From positions 930,001 to 994,000 of the forward strand of contig NZ_JACNMS010000001.1 of the NCBI RefSeq assembly GCF_020595125.1: DNA of 64,000 nucleotides, given 5' to 3'. Below are positions 16,562 to 25,910 of the stretch, in pieces. Every line of letters starts with the position of its first letter. Within the stretch, counting starts at the first letter, position 1. The notes under the pieces were generated by a model. The model saw only the letters and a list, made by a program, of their open reading frames with translations. It ran no database searches and was not told where the DNA came from. The DNA comes from Jeotgalibacillus aurantiacus. GTDB taxonomy: Bacteria; Bacillota; Bacilli; Bacillales; Jeotgalibacillaceae. A program made the position numbers and the translations under genes.

Positions 16562-17272
16562 CTACTCCTGATCCGGATTTCTCAAATAATACCCAACGCC
16601 GCGGCGCGTCACGATCCACAGCGGGTGACTCGGATTATCCTCGATTTTTTCACGCAGACGACGAACCGTTACGTCAACCGTACGTACATCGCCGTAATAG
16701 TCATAACCCCAAACTGTCTGAAGCAAATGCTCACGTGTCATAACCTGTCCGATATGCTTTGATAAATAATGCAGCAATTCGAACTCACGATGCGTCAGTT
16801 CAATTGTTTCACCGCGTTTTGTCACCATGTAGGCATCCGGGTGAATCGTCAGCACGCCAACCGTGATCTCATTCGTCAGGTTCTCTTCCTCTGCCTGACC
16901 TTTCAGTGCCTGGTGGCGACGAAGGTTCGCCTTCACACGCGCCACAAGCTCACGCGTACTGAACGGCTTTGTGACATAATCATCCGCACCAAGCTCAAGA
17001 CCTAAAACCTTATCAATCTCAGAGTCTTTCGCCGTCAGCATAATGATCGGCATTTCATAATTCTTGCGGACCTCACGGCAAACTTCCATCCCGTCACGTC
17101 CCGGCAGCATAATATCAAGAAGAATCAGGTCCGGCTTGATTTCCTCGACCATTTCAACAGCCGTGTCACCATCATAAGCACAATGAACCTCATAACCCTC
17201 CTTCTTTAAATTAAACTGAAGAATATCTGCAATCGGCTTTTCATCATCAACAACTAGAATCTTTTTATCCAT
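16562..17272 (-). CDS. walR: Response regulator WalR (YycF)
   Basis: 236 residues of the OmpR/PhoB class: receiver domain (1-120) with phospho-acceptor Asp53 in LLDIMLPG, acidic pocket DDE near 9-11 and Lys in KPFS; winged-helix DNA-binding domain (about 135-233) with [10 protein letters not shown]. It controls genes for peptidoglycan hydrolases. The ATG at 17272 gives the conserved [14 protein letters not shown] and has GGAG ten bases upstream; an in-frame GTG two codons earlier is the alternative. First gene of walR-walK-yycH-yycI-yycJ. Confidence 0.97.
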   Translation of the reverse strand: MDKKILVVDDEKPIADILQFNLKKEGYEVHCAYDGDTAVEMVEEIKPDLILLDIMLPGRDGMEVCREVRKNYEMPIIMLTAKDSEIDKVLGLELGADDYVTKPFSTRELVARVKANLRRHQALKGQAEEENLTNEITVGVLTIHPDAYMVTKRGETIELTHREFELLHYLSKHIGQVMTREHLLQTVWGYDYYGDVRTVDVTVRRLREKIEDNPSHPLWIVTRRGVGYYLRNPDQE

Positions 17273-17303
17273 GTTCACTAATCTCCTTTAGCTTCATGAT
17301 CAA

Positions 17304-17332
17304 TTTATAAGAGTGTTTTAATTTTTTTACAA
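17304..17332 (-). promoter_or_regulatory. Probable sigma-A promoter of the wal operon
   Basis: On the minus strand -35 TTGTAA (17332-17327) and -10 TATAAA (17309-17304) with a 17-bp spacer, 32 bp before the walR start. Confidence 0.6.
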
Positions 17333-17385
17333 TCTACTATAGTAAATGTATCACGTTAAGGTGGATATTTCACTTATTTACAAAA

Positions 17386-17975
17386 GAAAAGCGGAGGCGG
17401 GCGTTTAGGGACGTACAAACTGGACTGGCCTCGACGAAGATAAAGGAAACACGGCGAACGAAGTGAACCGATGTTGACTTATCGAACGAGAGGACGGGAA
17501 GTTTGCTAGTCCCTGCCCGCCGGAGCTGGACATCGAGAAAAGCGGAGGCGGGCGTTTAGGGACGTACAAACTGGACTGGCCTCGACGAAGATAAAGGAAA
17601 CACGGTGAACGGATGTGAACCGATGTTGACTTATCGAACGAGAGGACGGGAAGTTTGCTAGTCCCTGCCCGCGGGAGCTGGACATCGAGAAAAGCGGAGG
17701 TTCGCGTTTAGCGGCGTATGCGGTGGACTGAAGCGATTAAGATAAAGGAAACACGGAGAGCGTCAGCGAGCCGATGTTGACTTATCGAAATGAGCTGAGG
17801 GAAGCGCACTAGCCGCTGCGAACCGGAGCTGGATCGAGAAAGGTGGAGGCTTTGCTCAGCCCCGACAAGCATAAGACGAAAATGAAAAGAGGGTTGCCCT
17901 TTACCCTCGTTCATTTTTGACTTATGACCTCGAGGGGCTAGGCGCCGGAGCTGGATCAAGAAAAGCGGAGGCGGG
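17386..17975. repeat. Four tandem copies of family B inverted-repeat element
   Basis: Units begin at about 17386, 17534, 17688 and 17836, each opening GAAAGCGGAGG-like and closing CCGGAGCTGGA; a further stub (AAAAGCGGAGGCGGG) ends the block. Copies 1-3 share AGATAAAGGAAACACGG and CCGATGTTGACTTATCGAA. The arms differ but stay paired: copies 1-2 GCGGGC...AGGGAC with GTCCCTGCCCGC; copy 3 GGTTCGC...AGCGGC with GCCGCTGCGAACC; copy 4 AGCCCC with GGGGCT plus AAAATGAA with TTCATTTT. No coding sequence. Confidence 0.82.
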
Positions 17976-17980
17976 TTGGT

Positions 17981-18085
17981 GTTTGGACACTTTTGCTTTC
18001 AGTTTGGTCACTTACTGGCTGAGCTTGGTCACTTTTGAGCTTAATTTGGACACTTTCACCTCAAACTTGGTCACTTTCTTGAACA
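17981..18085. repeat. 21-bp-period intergenic array, core TTTGGTCACTT
   Basis: Five units with the core GG at 17985, 18006, 18027, 18048 and 18069: four spacings of exactly 21 bp. It abuts the family B block. Confidence 0.88.
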
Positions 18086-18151
18086 ACCACCTGTTCATAA
18101 AGAGCTTTTTCTGTGTTTCTCCACTTTTTTCTTCATTTTTCGACTTATCTC

Positions 18152-18165
18152 ATTTCCCGGGAAAT
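18152..18165. promoter_or_regulatory. Noc-binding site (NBS) palindrome, intergenic
   Basis: ATTTCCCGGGAAAT, a perfect 14-bp palindrome equal to the nucleoid-occlusion factor (Noc) consensus. It lies between the repeat block and the M23 peptidase gene. Noc is encoded in this window. Confidence 0.85.
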
Positions 18166-18224
18166 GTATTTATGCTGTAAAAATCAGTAAACGAATCAGT
18201 ATATAAAAAGAACCGTTTCTGAAT

Positions 18225-18345
18225 CCCCTTCCCTTTCCGTGGCCGCGTGGTGAGCCCGGCAGGCTATCTAACAACTTTTTCGGTAATTTTACAATTCTTC
18301 CGCTTTATTCAAAAACTCTTACCATGTATTTGACAACTCTCCAGA
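18225..18345. repeat. Family A fragment followed by a short 21-bp-period array, core ACAACTCTT
   Basis: 18228-18262 resembles one half of a family A element (CCTTTCCGTGGCCGCGTGGTGAGCC). It is followed by four units ACAACTTTT, ACAATTCTT, AAAACTCTT and ACAACTCTC at 18271, 18291, 18312 and 18333 (spacings 20, 21, 21). Confidence 0.65.
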
Positions 18346-18376
18346 TTTTCATCCCGGATACACCTTTAAACAAACA

Positions 18377-18423
18377 AAAAAGCTGTTTCCATATTCCTCA
18401 TTCAAATATGGAAACAGCCTTTT
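18377..18423 (-). terminator. Intrinsic terminator after the M23 peptidase gene
   Basis: AAGCTGTTTCCATATT pairs with AATATGGAAACAGC(C)TT around a short loop, followed on the minus strand by a T run (TTTTTTG). It ends about 25 bp beyond the stop codon. Confidence 0.85.
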
Positions 18424-18447
18424 CAAACCATTAAACCTTATGCTGTT

Positions 18448-19866
18448 TTATAAATAATCCATCGGGTTTACAAGCTGACCGTTCACATGTACTTCGAAGT
18501 GCAGATGAATGCCTGTTGAGAACCCTGTATCTCCCATGATGCCCAGTGATTCACCCTGTGCGACAACCTGTCCCGGCGTCACGTGGATTTCAGCAAGATG
18601 GGCATATGTTGTGCGTACGCCGTTGTTATGATCAATCACGACCTTATTGCCGTAATCTCCATCAGGACCTGCCGATACAACAACACCGTTATCTACGTTT
18701 TTAATCGTATAGTTATCAGGCTGGGCGATATCGATCCCTTTATGGTAATCTCCCCATCTCGGACCCTGGTGACTTGAAATGTAGCCGCCATTTGTCGGGA
18801 AGATGAATGAGCCTGTTCCTTTTGAAGGAATCTCTTTCGTTCCGTTGACCACGATATGGTTTTTCACTTCACGCGTTACTTCTTCATCTGTGATGTCACT
18901 GGAAACTTCTTTTCCGTTTGTTTCACTGATGATTTGTGTATACACCTTTTCACCATCCTGGCCTTCCTGTTCCACGCGTGATTCGCCTTTTAGCATAGTG
19001 TCGTCTTCCTTCACCTGCTCTTCAAAAGCGATCGTTTCTTTGACCCGCTTTTCTTTCTCCACTTTCACCTGCAGACCCGGAATTGCTTTCTGGACCTTTA
19101 CGATGTCGCCTTCAGTCAGCTCATCAAGTTCAGGATTCAGCTGATCGAACGCTTCTTCTTTCATATTATATTGTTCCAAAAGCTGTTCTTTTGTCTCGCC
19201 TTCTTTTACCTCATGCTCTACTTCAGCTTTTGTTCCTGCCAGAAGCTTTTCAGCTGCTTTCTCTGGTGTAGAGAGACTTTCAGGTGTCACAGACAGATCC
19301 TCTGCTTCCTCTAATCCCTCAATGGTGATGGAATTGATCCGGCTTTCACCCGGCTTCAGTTCCGCACTATCACCTTTTTCTTCATAGGCTGCCAGCTCTT
19401 CTTTTGATACTGCACTTAATTTAAGCTGACGGATCACTTCTTGTTCTTCCTTTTCATCCTTGACATACGCCACGGGATGACCGTTCAGGCTTAATGCTTT
19501 TGCCTCTGTCACAAAATCAGCAGAATCCTTCACTTGGTTCAGGATGTCGCGATCATTCGTTTCCGGATGAAAAACATGTTCAGGAATCATCGTTACATTG
19601 TGTGCGACTTCAAGCTCCTTTGAAGACTCGAGCTTTTTCTCCTCGTCTTCAGCCCAGTCTGTGATCAGCTGCTCATCTTCCACCATGCCTAAGTACTCGT
19701 CCCCTGCATACACATGGTAGACAATACTCAGGCCTTCCTCCTCGGCTTTTGCCGGCTTTCCGAAACCAGTAAGCGAAGAGGAAAGAATGATCCCCGCAGC
19801 AAACAGTTTTACTGACGGTCTTTTATTTATAGGAATCAGGCCTCTGCCTGTCATTGATTTTCTCAT
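18448..19866 (-). CDS. Secreted M23 peptidoglycan endopeptidase with LysM and G5 domains
   Basis: 472 residues. A Sec signal peptide (basic start, hydrophobic 19-34, likely cleavage after AKA at about 41) is followed by a Glu/Lys-rich region, a LysM-like segment (about 216-262, VKEGETKEQLLEQYNM), a G5-type domain (about 268-345) and a C-terminal lysostaphin-type M23 domain (about 370-470) with zinc ligands in HKGIDIA and HLHFE. It should cut peptide bridges in the cell wall. The start has GGAGG nine bases upstream. Position next to walR suggests a link with wall homeostasis, since WalR controls such hydrolases in bacilli, but I see no convincing WalR box. Confidence 0.9.
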   Translation of the reverse strand: MRKSMTGRGLIPINKRPSVKLFAAGIILSSSLTGFGKPAKAEEEGLSIVYHVYAGDEYLGMVEDEQLITDWAEDEEKKLESSKELEVAHNVTMIPEHVFHPETNDRDILNQVKDSADFVTEAKALSLNGHPVAYVKDEKEEQEVIRQLKLSAVSKEELAAYEEKGDSAELKPGESRINSITIEGLEEAEDLSVTPESLSTPEKAAEKLLAGTKAEVEHEVKEGETKEQLLEQYNMKEEAFDQLNPELDELTEGDIVKVQKAIPGLQVKVEKEKRVKETIAFEEQVKEDDTMLKGESRVEQEGQDGEKVYTQIISETNGKEVSSDITDEEVTREVKNHIVVNGTKEIPSKGTGSFIFPTNGGYISSHQGPRWGDYHKGIDIAQPDNYTIKNVDNGVVVSAGPDGDYGNKVVIDHNNGVRTTYAHLAEIHVTPGQVVAQGESLGIMGDTGFSTGIHLHFEVHVNGQLVNPMDYL

Positions 19867-19924
19867 TCTATTGTCCTCCGTAAAAAATGTAGGTTCATAG
19901 ATGCGTCAAAATTCACGCCTCCCA

Positions 19925-19952
19925 AATGTACCATAGATTAAATAGAGGACAA
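19925..19952 (-). promoter_or_regulatory. Possible promoter of the M23 peptidase gene
   Basis: Minus strand TTGTCC (19952-19947), 16-bp spacer, TACATT (19930-19925) with an extended TGG before the -10. An AAGCGCTT palindrome just upstream (TGAAAGCGCTTATT, 19986-19973) resembles a catabolite-response element but misses two consensus positions. Nothing else is recognised between this gene and the tRNA cluster. Confidence 0.4.
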
Positions 19953-20305
19953 GCGCTGTCGCTTAATTGTAAAATAAGCGCTTTCAGCCATACCATTCGT
20001 TGTCATTGAAAAATGCTTCAATACTCACCTTTTTACGTCTGATGAAAGTTGTCGATTTGTTGAATGACATGAAACTGTTATGATTTTGTGATGTTTAAAG
20101 AGTGTGAGAGAGGGAATGTAACAAGCTTGGCGTTTTTTACTAATAGAGGAAAAAATCATTCGATGGGGACCACTATTACCGTGAAGATTGCAGTGATTAG
20201 CGTATAATCGTCCAGATTCATAAAGGCAGAAATGTACGCGATTCATGCCGCAAGTCCATTTTTAAGCAAATAAAAAAGATACACCGCACCAGCAGCGTAT
20301 CTTAA

Positions 20306-20378
20306 TGGCTTTGGACGGAATCGAACCGCCGACACATGGATTTTCAGTCCATTGCTCTACCAACTGAGCTACAAAGCC
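20306..20378 (-). tRNA. tRNA-Phe (GAA)
   Basis: Cloverleaf with acceptor GGCTTTG/CAAAGCC, D-arm GCTCAGTTGGTAGAGC, anticodon loop CTGAAAA (anticodon GAA) and T-arm GGCGGTTCGATTCCGTC. Discriminator A; the CCA is not encoded. Last of three tRNA genes in one leftward transcript. Confidence 0.95.
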
Positions 20379-20382
20379 TAAA

Positions 20383-20458
20383 TGGCGGTCCCGACCGGGA
20401 TCGAACCGGCGATCTCCTGCGTGACAGGCAGGCATGTTAACCGCTACACCACGGGACC
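20383..20458 (-). tRNA. tRNA-Asp (GTC)
   Basis: Acceptor GGTCCCG/CGGGACC, discriminator G, encoded CCA; anticodon loop CTGTCAC gives anticodon GTC; T-arm with GGTTCGATCCC. Middle gene of the cluster, 4 bp from tRNA-Phe. Confidence 0.96.
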
Positions 20459-20487
20459 TTATTGTTTCTAAATGTGAGTATGTATAG

Positions 20488-20562
20488 TGGTGACCCGTAC
20501 GGGATTCGAACCCGTGTTACCGCCGTGAAAGGGCGGTGTCTTAACCACTTGACCAACGGGCC
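20488..20562 (-). tRNA. tRNA-Glu (TTC)
   Basis: Acceptor GGCCCGT/ACGGGTC (one G-T pair), discriminator A, encoded CCA; anticodon loop CTTTCAC with anticodon TTC; T-arm ACACGGGTTCGAATCCCGT. First gene of the cluster. Confidence 0.96.
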
Positions 20563-20591
20563 ATCATGCGTGTTGCTTAGCAACGAATCTA

Positions 20592-20621
20592 ACTATACCA
20601 CAAACATTTTTACTATGACAA
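20592..20621 (-). promoter_or_regulatory. Promoter of the tRNA cluster
   Basis: Minus strand -35 TTGTCA (20621-20616), 18-bp spacer, extended -10 TGG-TATAGT (20597-20592), 30 bp before tRNA-Glu. Confidence 0.6.
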
Positions 20622-20736
20622 TCTTTTTTTAAAAAAAGATGACAAACTTTTTTCTTGTAAAATGTATGGTACTTTTTTCATTTTATCTGTACGATTTTAA
20701 TAGAGTATTTTTTAGAAATAGAGAGGAGGATCCGCC

Positions 20737-21777
20737 ATGCAGATTTTTTTCAGGCTGTGGAAGCAGCTGTCGGAATTAAACTTTAAGTTTATTGCGGTTT
20801 TGTCTTTAATCATCATTTTATTCGGGACGTTTTCCGTGCATCTCATCGAACCGGAGACGTTTCCAACACTATTTGACAGCTTCTGGTGGACGATGACGAC
20901 GTTAACAACAGTCGGCTACGGGGATTTCTTTCCGGTTACTGTGGCCGGACGGCTTGTCGGTATTTTTCTATTTATCTTCGGAATCGGTCTCATTGGGGTA
21001 TTGATCGGAAAAATCGTAGAGGGAGCAAGCACTTATCAGCGACTGAAAAAGGAGGGAAAGCTGGTGTATAAAAAAGGTGGGCATTATGTTTATATTGGGT
21101 GGTCTAAAAAAACAGAGCAGGCGATTCACGAAGTACTTTATCACAATAGTAAAGCGCCGATTGTATTAATTGAAGATCTTCCTGAAACGCCTATCACGCA
21201 TGATGGGGTTCACTTTATCAGTGGAGATCCATCTGAAGAGCGGACGCTGATGAAAGCCAACATTTTAGAATCGAAGCGTGTCGCGATTTTTTCTGATCCG
21301 AGAATTGATAACCCGGTTCTTTGTGATGGAAAGAGTCTGCTGGTGGCGTCGGCAGTTGAAGCCTTATCTATTACGCATAATGTTGATATACAGACTGTTG
21401 TCGAAATCAGTGAAGAGCGTCATATTTCTAAATTTAATCATATCAGAGTCGATGACTTTATTCTGTCGGATGATTCAGTGTCATTATTAATGGCGAAAGC
21501 GACTTTGCAGCCTGGAACGACATCGATTTTTAGACAGCTGTTAAGTAAGCGCTATGGCAATAATATTAATGTCATTAAGGCGAAGTCTTCCTGGAAAACG
21601 TACCGTGATGCTTCTCAAAAACTGCTGGATGACGGTGCAGTGCTGATTGCGGTAAATGATGATATGGATTTCCGTGATGCTAATAAAAAGAAGATGAACG
21701 AAGGCGACTTATTGTATATTATTTGTGAAGATACTACTTTTCAAAAGCTGAACGTTTTATATGAAACTGTGGAGTGA
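20737..21777 (+). CDS. Two-TM potassium channel with regulatory TrkA-N (RCK) domains, YugO-like
   Basis: 346 residues: TM1 (about 17-36), pore helix and selectivity filter TTVGYGD (57-63), TM2 (about 70-92), then a cytoplasmic RCK/TrkA-N domain (about 110-250) and a C-terminal ligand-binding lobe. The architecture matches MthK-type and B. subtilis YugO channels, which release potassium across the membrane. The canonical Rossmann glycine motif GxGxxG is replaced by YIGWSKK, so nucleotide binding may be altered. The start follows GAGGAGGATCCGCC. It reads against replication, diverging from the tRNA cluster, and ends in a terminator. Confidence 0.9.
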   Translation: MQIFFRLWKQLSELNFKFIAVLSLIIILFGTFSVHLIEPETFPTLFDSFWWTMTTLTTVGYGDFFPVTVAGRLVGIFLFIFGIGLIGVLIGKIVEGASTYQRLKKEGKLVYKKGGHYVYIGWSKKTEQAIHEVLYHNSKAPIVLIEDLPETPITHDGVHFISGDPSEERTLMKANILESKRVAIFSDPRIDNPVLCDGKSLLVASAVEALSITHNVDIQTVVEISEERHISKFNHIRVDDFILSDDSVSLLMAKATLQPGTTSIFRQLLSKRYGNNINVIKAKSSWKTYRDASQKLLDDGAVLIAVNDDMDFRDANKKKMNEGDLLYIICEDTTFQKLNVLYETVE

Positions 21778-21802
21778 GCCGGATTTATATCCGGCTTTTT
21801 AT
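21776..21802 (+). terminator. Intrinsic terminator after the potassium channel gene
   Basis: GCCGGAT, TTAT loop, ATCCGGC then TTTTTATT; the left arm starts at the stop codon. Confidence 0.88.
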
Positions 21803-21882
21803 TATGGCTCAATGCGTGATGTCAGATGATTCTGTCTTTTTCATGTATAATGGCTATAATTAATTGGGAAAGGAGACATGGT

Positions 21883-22797
21883 ATGCCACCAAAAAAGAAG
21901 AAACGGACATTGCCACCGGTGTCTAAAAAGAAACGCCAGCAGCATCGTGCCCTTTCCTTGCAGGGAATTGGAAAGCGGGTTTTATTTATTGTACTCGGGG
22001 CTATACTGATGGCGGTCGGACTTGAGCTTTTTCTTGTACCTAATCAGGTACTGGATGGAGGCATCGTTGGAATTTCCATCATTTTATCTTACCTGACGGG
22101 CTGGCGGCTCGGATTATTTATTTTTTTATTGAACATTCCTTTCTTTTTTATTGGGTATAAACAAATAGGTAAGACATTTGCCTTATCCACTCTGTTGGGA
22201 ATCAGCGTTTTATCCATTTCAACTTACTTTCTTCACGACTTTGAAGTGTTTACTGATGACCTGTTGCTGGCGACCGTATTTGGTGGAATTACACTGGGTA
22301 TCGGCGTTGGAACCGTGATCCGGTATGGTGGATCCCTTGATGGTACTGAGATTTTGGCGATTTTATTTAATAAAAACCTGCCTTTTTCTGTTGGAGAAAT
22401 TATTATGTTTTTTAACTTTTTTATTTTTATTGTGGCAGGTTTTGTGTTTGAGTGGGATCGTGCAATGTATTCAGCTATTGCTTATTTTATTGCGTTTAAA
22501 ACGATTGATATTGTGATTCAGGGAATTGATGAATCGCGTGCAGCGTGGATTATCAGTGATCAGTACACTGAGATTGGTGATGCGATTATTGACCGCCTTG
22601 GACGCGGTGTCACGTATTTGAATGGTCAGGGTGGTTTTACCCTTCATCAGAAGAAGGTCGTGTTCTGCGTCATCACCAGGCTTGAGGAGGCAAAGCTGAA
22701 AGGTATCGTGGAGGATATTGATCCTGGCGCCTTTTTAGCGGTTGGAAATATTGCAGAAGTAAGAGGCGGACGTTTTAAGAAGAAGGCGATTCATTAA
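21883..22797 (+). CDS. YitT-family membrane protein (DUF161/DUF2179)
   Basis: 304 residues. A strongly basic N-terminus (MPPKKKKRTLPP) precedes five to six membrane helices of the YitT domain with the family segment FLVPNQVLDGGIVGISI (about 55-72), then a soluble DUF2179 domain (about 220-300; RGVTYLNGQGGF). Function unknown in all bacilli; several paralogues usually occur per genome. The start is set by AAAGGAGACATGGT before the ATG at 21883; an upstream in-frame ATG at 21826 lies within the promoter-like TATAAT region and is rejected. Confidence 0.9.
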   Translation: MPPKKKKRTLPPVSKKKRQQHRALSLQGIGKRVLFIVLGAILMAVGLELFLVPNQVLDGGIVGISIILSYLTGWRLGLFIFLLNIPFFFIGYKQIGKTFALSTLLGISVLSISTYFLHDFEVFTDDLLLATVFGGITLGIGVGTVIRYGGSLDGTEILAILFNKNLPFSVGEIIMFFNFFIFIVAGFVFEWDRAMYSAIAYFIAFKTIDIVIQGIDESRAAWIISDQYTEIGDAIIDRLGRGVTYLNGQGGFTLHQKKVVFCVITRLEEAKLKGIVEDIDPGAFLAVGNIAEVRGGRFKKKAIH

Positions 22798-22833
22798 CAT
22801 TCCGAAAAATAAAAAGAGAATAGAGGGATTCTG

Positions 22834-23661
22834 ATGGGTAGCGTTCAAGCACTTGCAGCATATCTGGATCAGTATGGTGAGAAGCTCGGTGAAAAACTGA
22901 TGGAATACAGTCTTGGTAAAATGGATATTGAGATTCCTGATCATGTGATCGAGCAATCGAGAAAAACCAATGCACCCTTTTTCCACTTTTTATCGAAGGC
23001 ACTGCTTTATAAAGAGGATCAGCAGGTTGCCGATGAATTTCTGGAATGGTCGAGACAAAACAGTGAGGCGCAGGCTGCGATGATGGATAAGTTGTCGAGT
23101 CTGATTAAGCCGTATCCGGAAACACGTATGTATTTCAGTAAACTGATGGGTGACTTGTGTCTCGAGCACGAGCTGTCAGCCAGGGACACCCTCCATGTGT
23201 TGAATCGGCTGAATTATATGATGGATATCAGTCTGAAGGAATCCATTCTTGTGTTTGAACAGTATAAAAATGCGATTAATGAAGAAAATCGGAAAGAGAT
23301 TCTCGCACTGTCCGCTCCGATCGTCCCGCTCCAGCATGGTGTAGCGGTTCTGCCACTGATCGGAACCATTGATCCTGAACGTGCTAATCATCTGTTGACA
23401 AAGACTGCCCCAGCGATTAGTGAACTGGGTCTCGAGACGGTCATTATCGATTTTTCAGGACTGGTCTCTATTGATTCAGAAGTAGCTGGACACGTTTTTG
23501 ATATTACCAACGTTTTAAAGCTTCTCGGAATTGGCGTGATCATGAGTGGCATGCGGCCTTCTCTGGCGCAGCACGTGATTTTAACCGGTATCAATTTTTC
23601 ATCAATTCGGACGTTTTCCAATGTGAAACAAGCCTTGGAATCCATGCACGCAATAGATTGA
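22834..23661 (+). CDS. RsbR-type stressosome protein with C-terminal STAS domain
   Basis: 275 residues. The N-terminal helical part (1-150) resembles the non-haem globin-like sensor region of RsbR paralogues; the C-terminal STAS domain (about 160-272) has VIIDFSGLVSIDSEVAG and GMRPSLAQ, the pattern of RsbR co-antagonists. The usual phosphorylated Thr in the first motif (DT in RsbRA) is Ser here (IDSEVA). Such proteins assemble into stressosomes that hold RsbT and feed the sigma-B pathway. No rsbS, rsbT or sigB is nearby, so this is a stand-alone member. It lies 36 bp after the YitT gene, on the same strand, and ends at a terminator shared with purA. Confidence 0.85.
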   Translation: MGSVQALAAYLDQYGEKLGEKLMEYSLGKMDIEIPDHVIEQSRKTNAPFFHFLSKALLYKEDQQVADEFLEWSRQNSEAQAAMMDKLSSLIKPYPETRMYFSKLMGDLCLEHELSARDTLHVLNRLNYMMDISLKESILVFEQYKNAINEENRKEILALSAPIVPLQHGVAVLPLIGTIDPERANHLLTKTAPAISELGLETVIIDFSGLVSIDSEVAGHVFDITNVLKLLGIGVIMSGMRPSLAQHVILTGINFSSIRTFSNVKQALESMHAID

Positions 23662-23697
23662 CCATTGCCGAGCATGCTTTTTACCCGTTCAACAGTA

Positions 23698-23737
23698 CAA
23701 AAAAGCACCAGGCGACGATGCCTGATGCTTTTTTTTG
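23698..23737. terminator. Bidirectional terminator between the rsbR-like gene and purA
   Basis: AAAAAGCACCAGGC pairs with GCCTGATGCTTTTT around a 6-nt loop; A run on the left, eight T on the right, so it can serve both convergent genes. Confidence 0.87.
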
Positions 23738-23739
23738 TG

Positions 23740-25065
<1,326 letters not shown>

Positions 25066-25112
25066 TTATCAAACAAAAACAGTGTACCAGTGATTAGGGG
25101 ACACGTCAATGA

Positions 25113-25156
25113 AAAGACGAACATTAATTATGTTATTTTTATTTATATTCGTTATT
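25113..25156 (-). promoter_or_regulatory. Candidate PurR operator (two inverted PurBoxes) upstream of purA
   Basis: AAAGACGAACATT (25113-25125) fits the PurBox AWWWCCGAACWWT at 11 of 13 positions, and a weaker inverted copy TATATTCGTTATT (25144-25156) follows after 18 bp, close to the 16-17 bp spacing known for B. subtilis. It is centred about 100 bp upstream of the purA start, where PurR control of purA is established in B. subtilis. Confidence 0.5.
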
Positions 25157-25239
25157 TAAGGGTTTGGAGGTCAGATGTCTGGCAGGATTTGTGGCTTTTT
25201 TGATGTGATTGCGATTTATGGTGGGAAGGACTATTTTCA

Positions 25240-25865
25240 CTGAAATGACGAATGTGTCATCTAAACTCACAAATTCCCGCGGGAACTGACGAAAGTGACG
25301 CCTATCCTCACGAAGTTCGCGGCTAACCTGACGAATTTGGGTGCCAAGCTTACGAACTCTTCCGGAGCCATATTTAAAAGACGGTTACCAGCGGCGGCAT
25401 GGGGCTTATTTCACTGAACTCACAAACTTTCTCACAAGCTGACAAACTCCAGTCCGGAACTCACGAAACCGCCGCCTATCCTCACGAACTCAGTGGCTAA
25501 CCTGACGAATTTGGGTGCTAAGCTTACGAACTCTTCCGGAACCATATTTAAAAGACGGTTACCAGCGGCGGGCATGGGGCTTATTTCACTGAACTCACAA
25601 ACTTTCCGGCAAGCTGGCGAACTCCGCCGCGGAACTCACAAACCCGCCGCCTATCCTCACGAACTCAGTGGCTAACCTGACGAATTTAAACGCTGAGCTC
25701 ACGAACTCTTCCCGACACACCTTTCAAAGACGGTTACCAGCGGCGGCCATGGGGCTTATTTCACTGAACTCACAAACTTTCTCGCAAGCTGACGAACTCC
25801 GGTCCGGAACTCACAAACCCGTCGCCTATCCTCACGAATTCACTCCACAACCTCACAAACTCCCC
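25240..25865. repeat. Large 21-bp-period array with 174-175 bp higher-order repeat, core CTCACGAACTC
   Basis: ACGAA/ACAAA words occur at 25248, 25269, 25289, 25310, 25331 and 25352, then 25422, 25442, 25463, 25484, 25505 and 25526, and so on. Superimposed is a longer unit: the block GACGGTTACCAGCGGCGG starts near 25380, 25554 and 25729, and CCTGACGAATT at 25329, 25503 and 25678, giving periods of 174 and 175 bp. Frames open through it are artefacts of the 21-nt period; no credible gene lies between purA and dnaC. Confidence 0.85.
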
Positions 25866-25872
25866 TCTCCGC

Positions 25873-25910
25873 CAAAAAAGAAAGCCTCCCACATTTTCGG
25901 GAGGCTTTCT
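25873..25910 (-). terminator. Intrinsic terminator after dnaC
   Basis: Minus strand GAAAGCCTCCC, 8-nt loop, GGGAGGCTTTC, then TTTTTT; it begins 1 bp after the dnaC stop codon. Confidence 0.92.

Noticed and set aside
19973-19986. Catabolite-response element near the M23 gene
   Set aside because: Two mismatches at conserved end positions and a similar AAGCGCTT word at about 5746-5753 without a plausible target; kept only as a remark.
20025-20246. Leftward 73-codon frame upstream of the tRNA cluster
   Set aside because: No ribosome-binding site, no recognisable domain, and codon use unlike neighbours.
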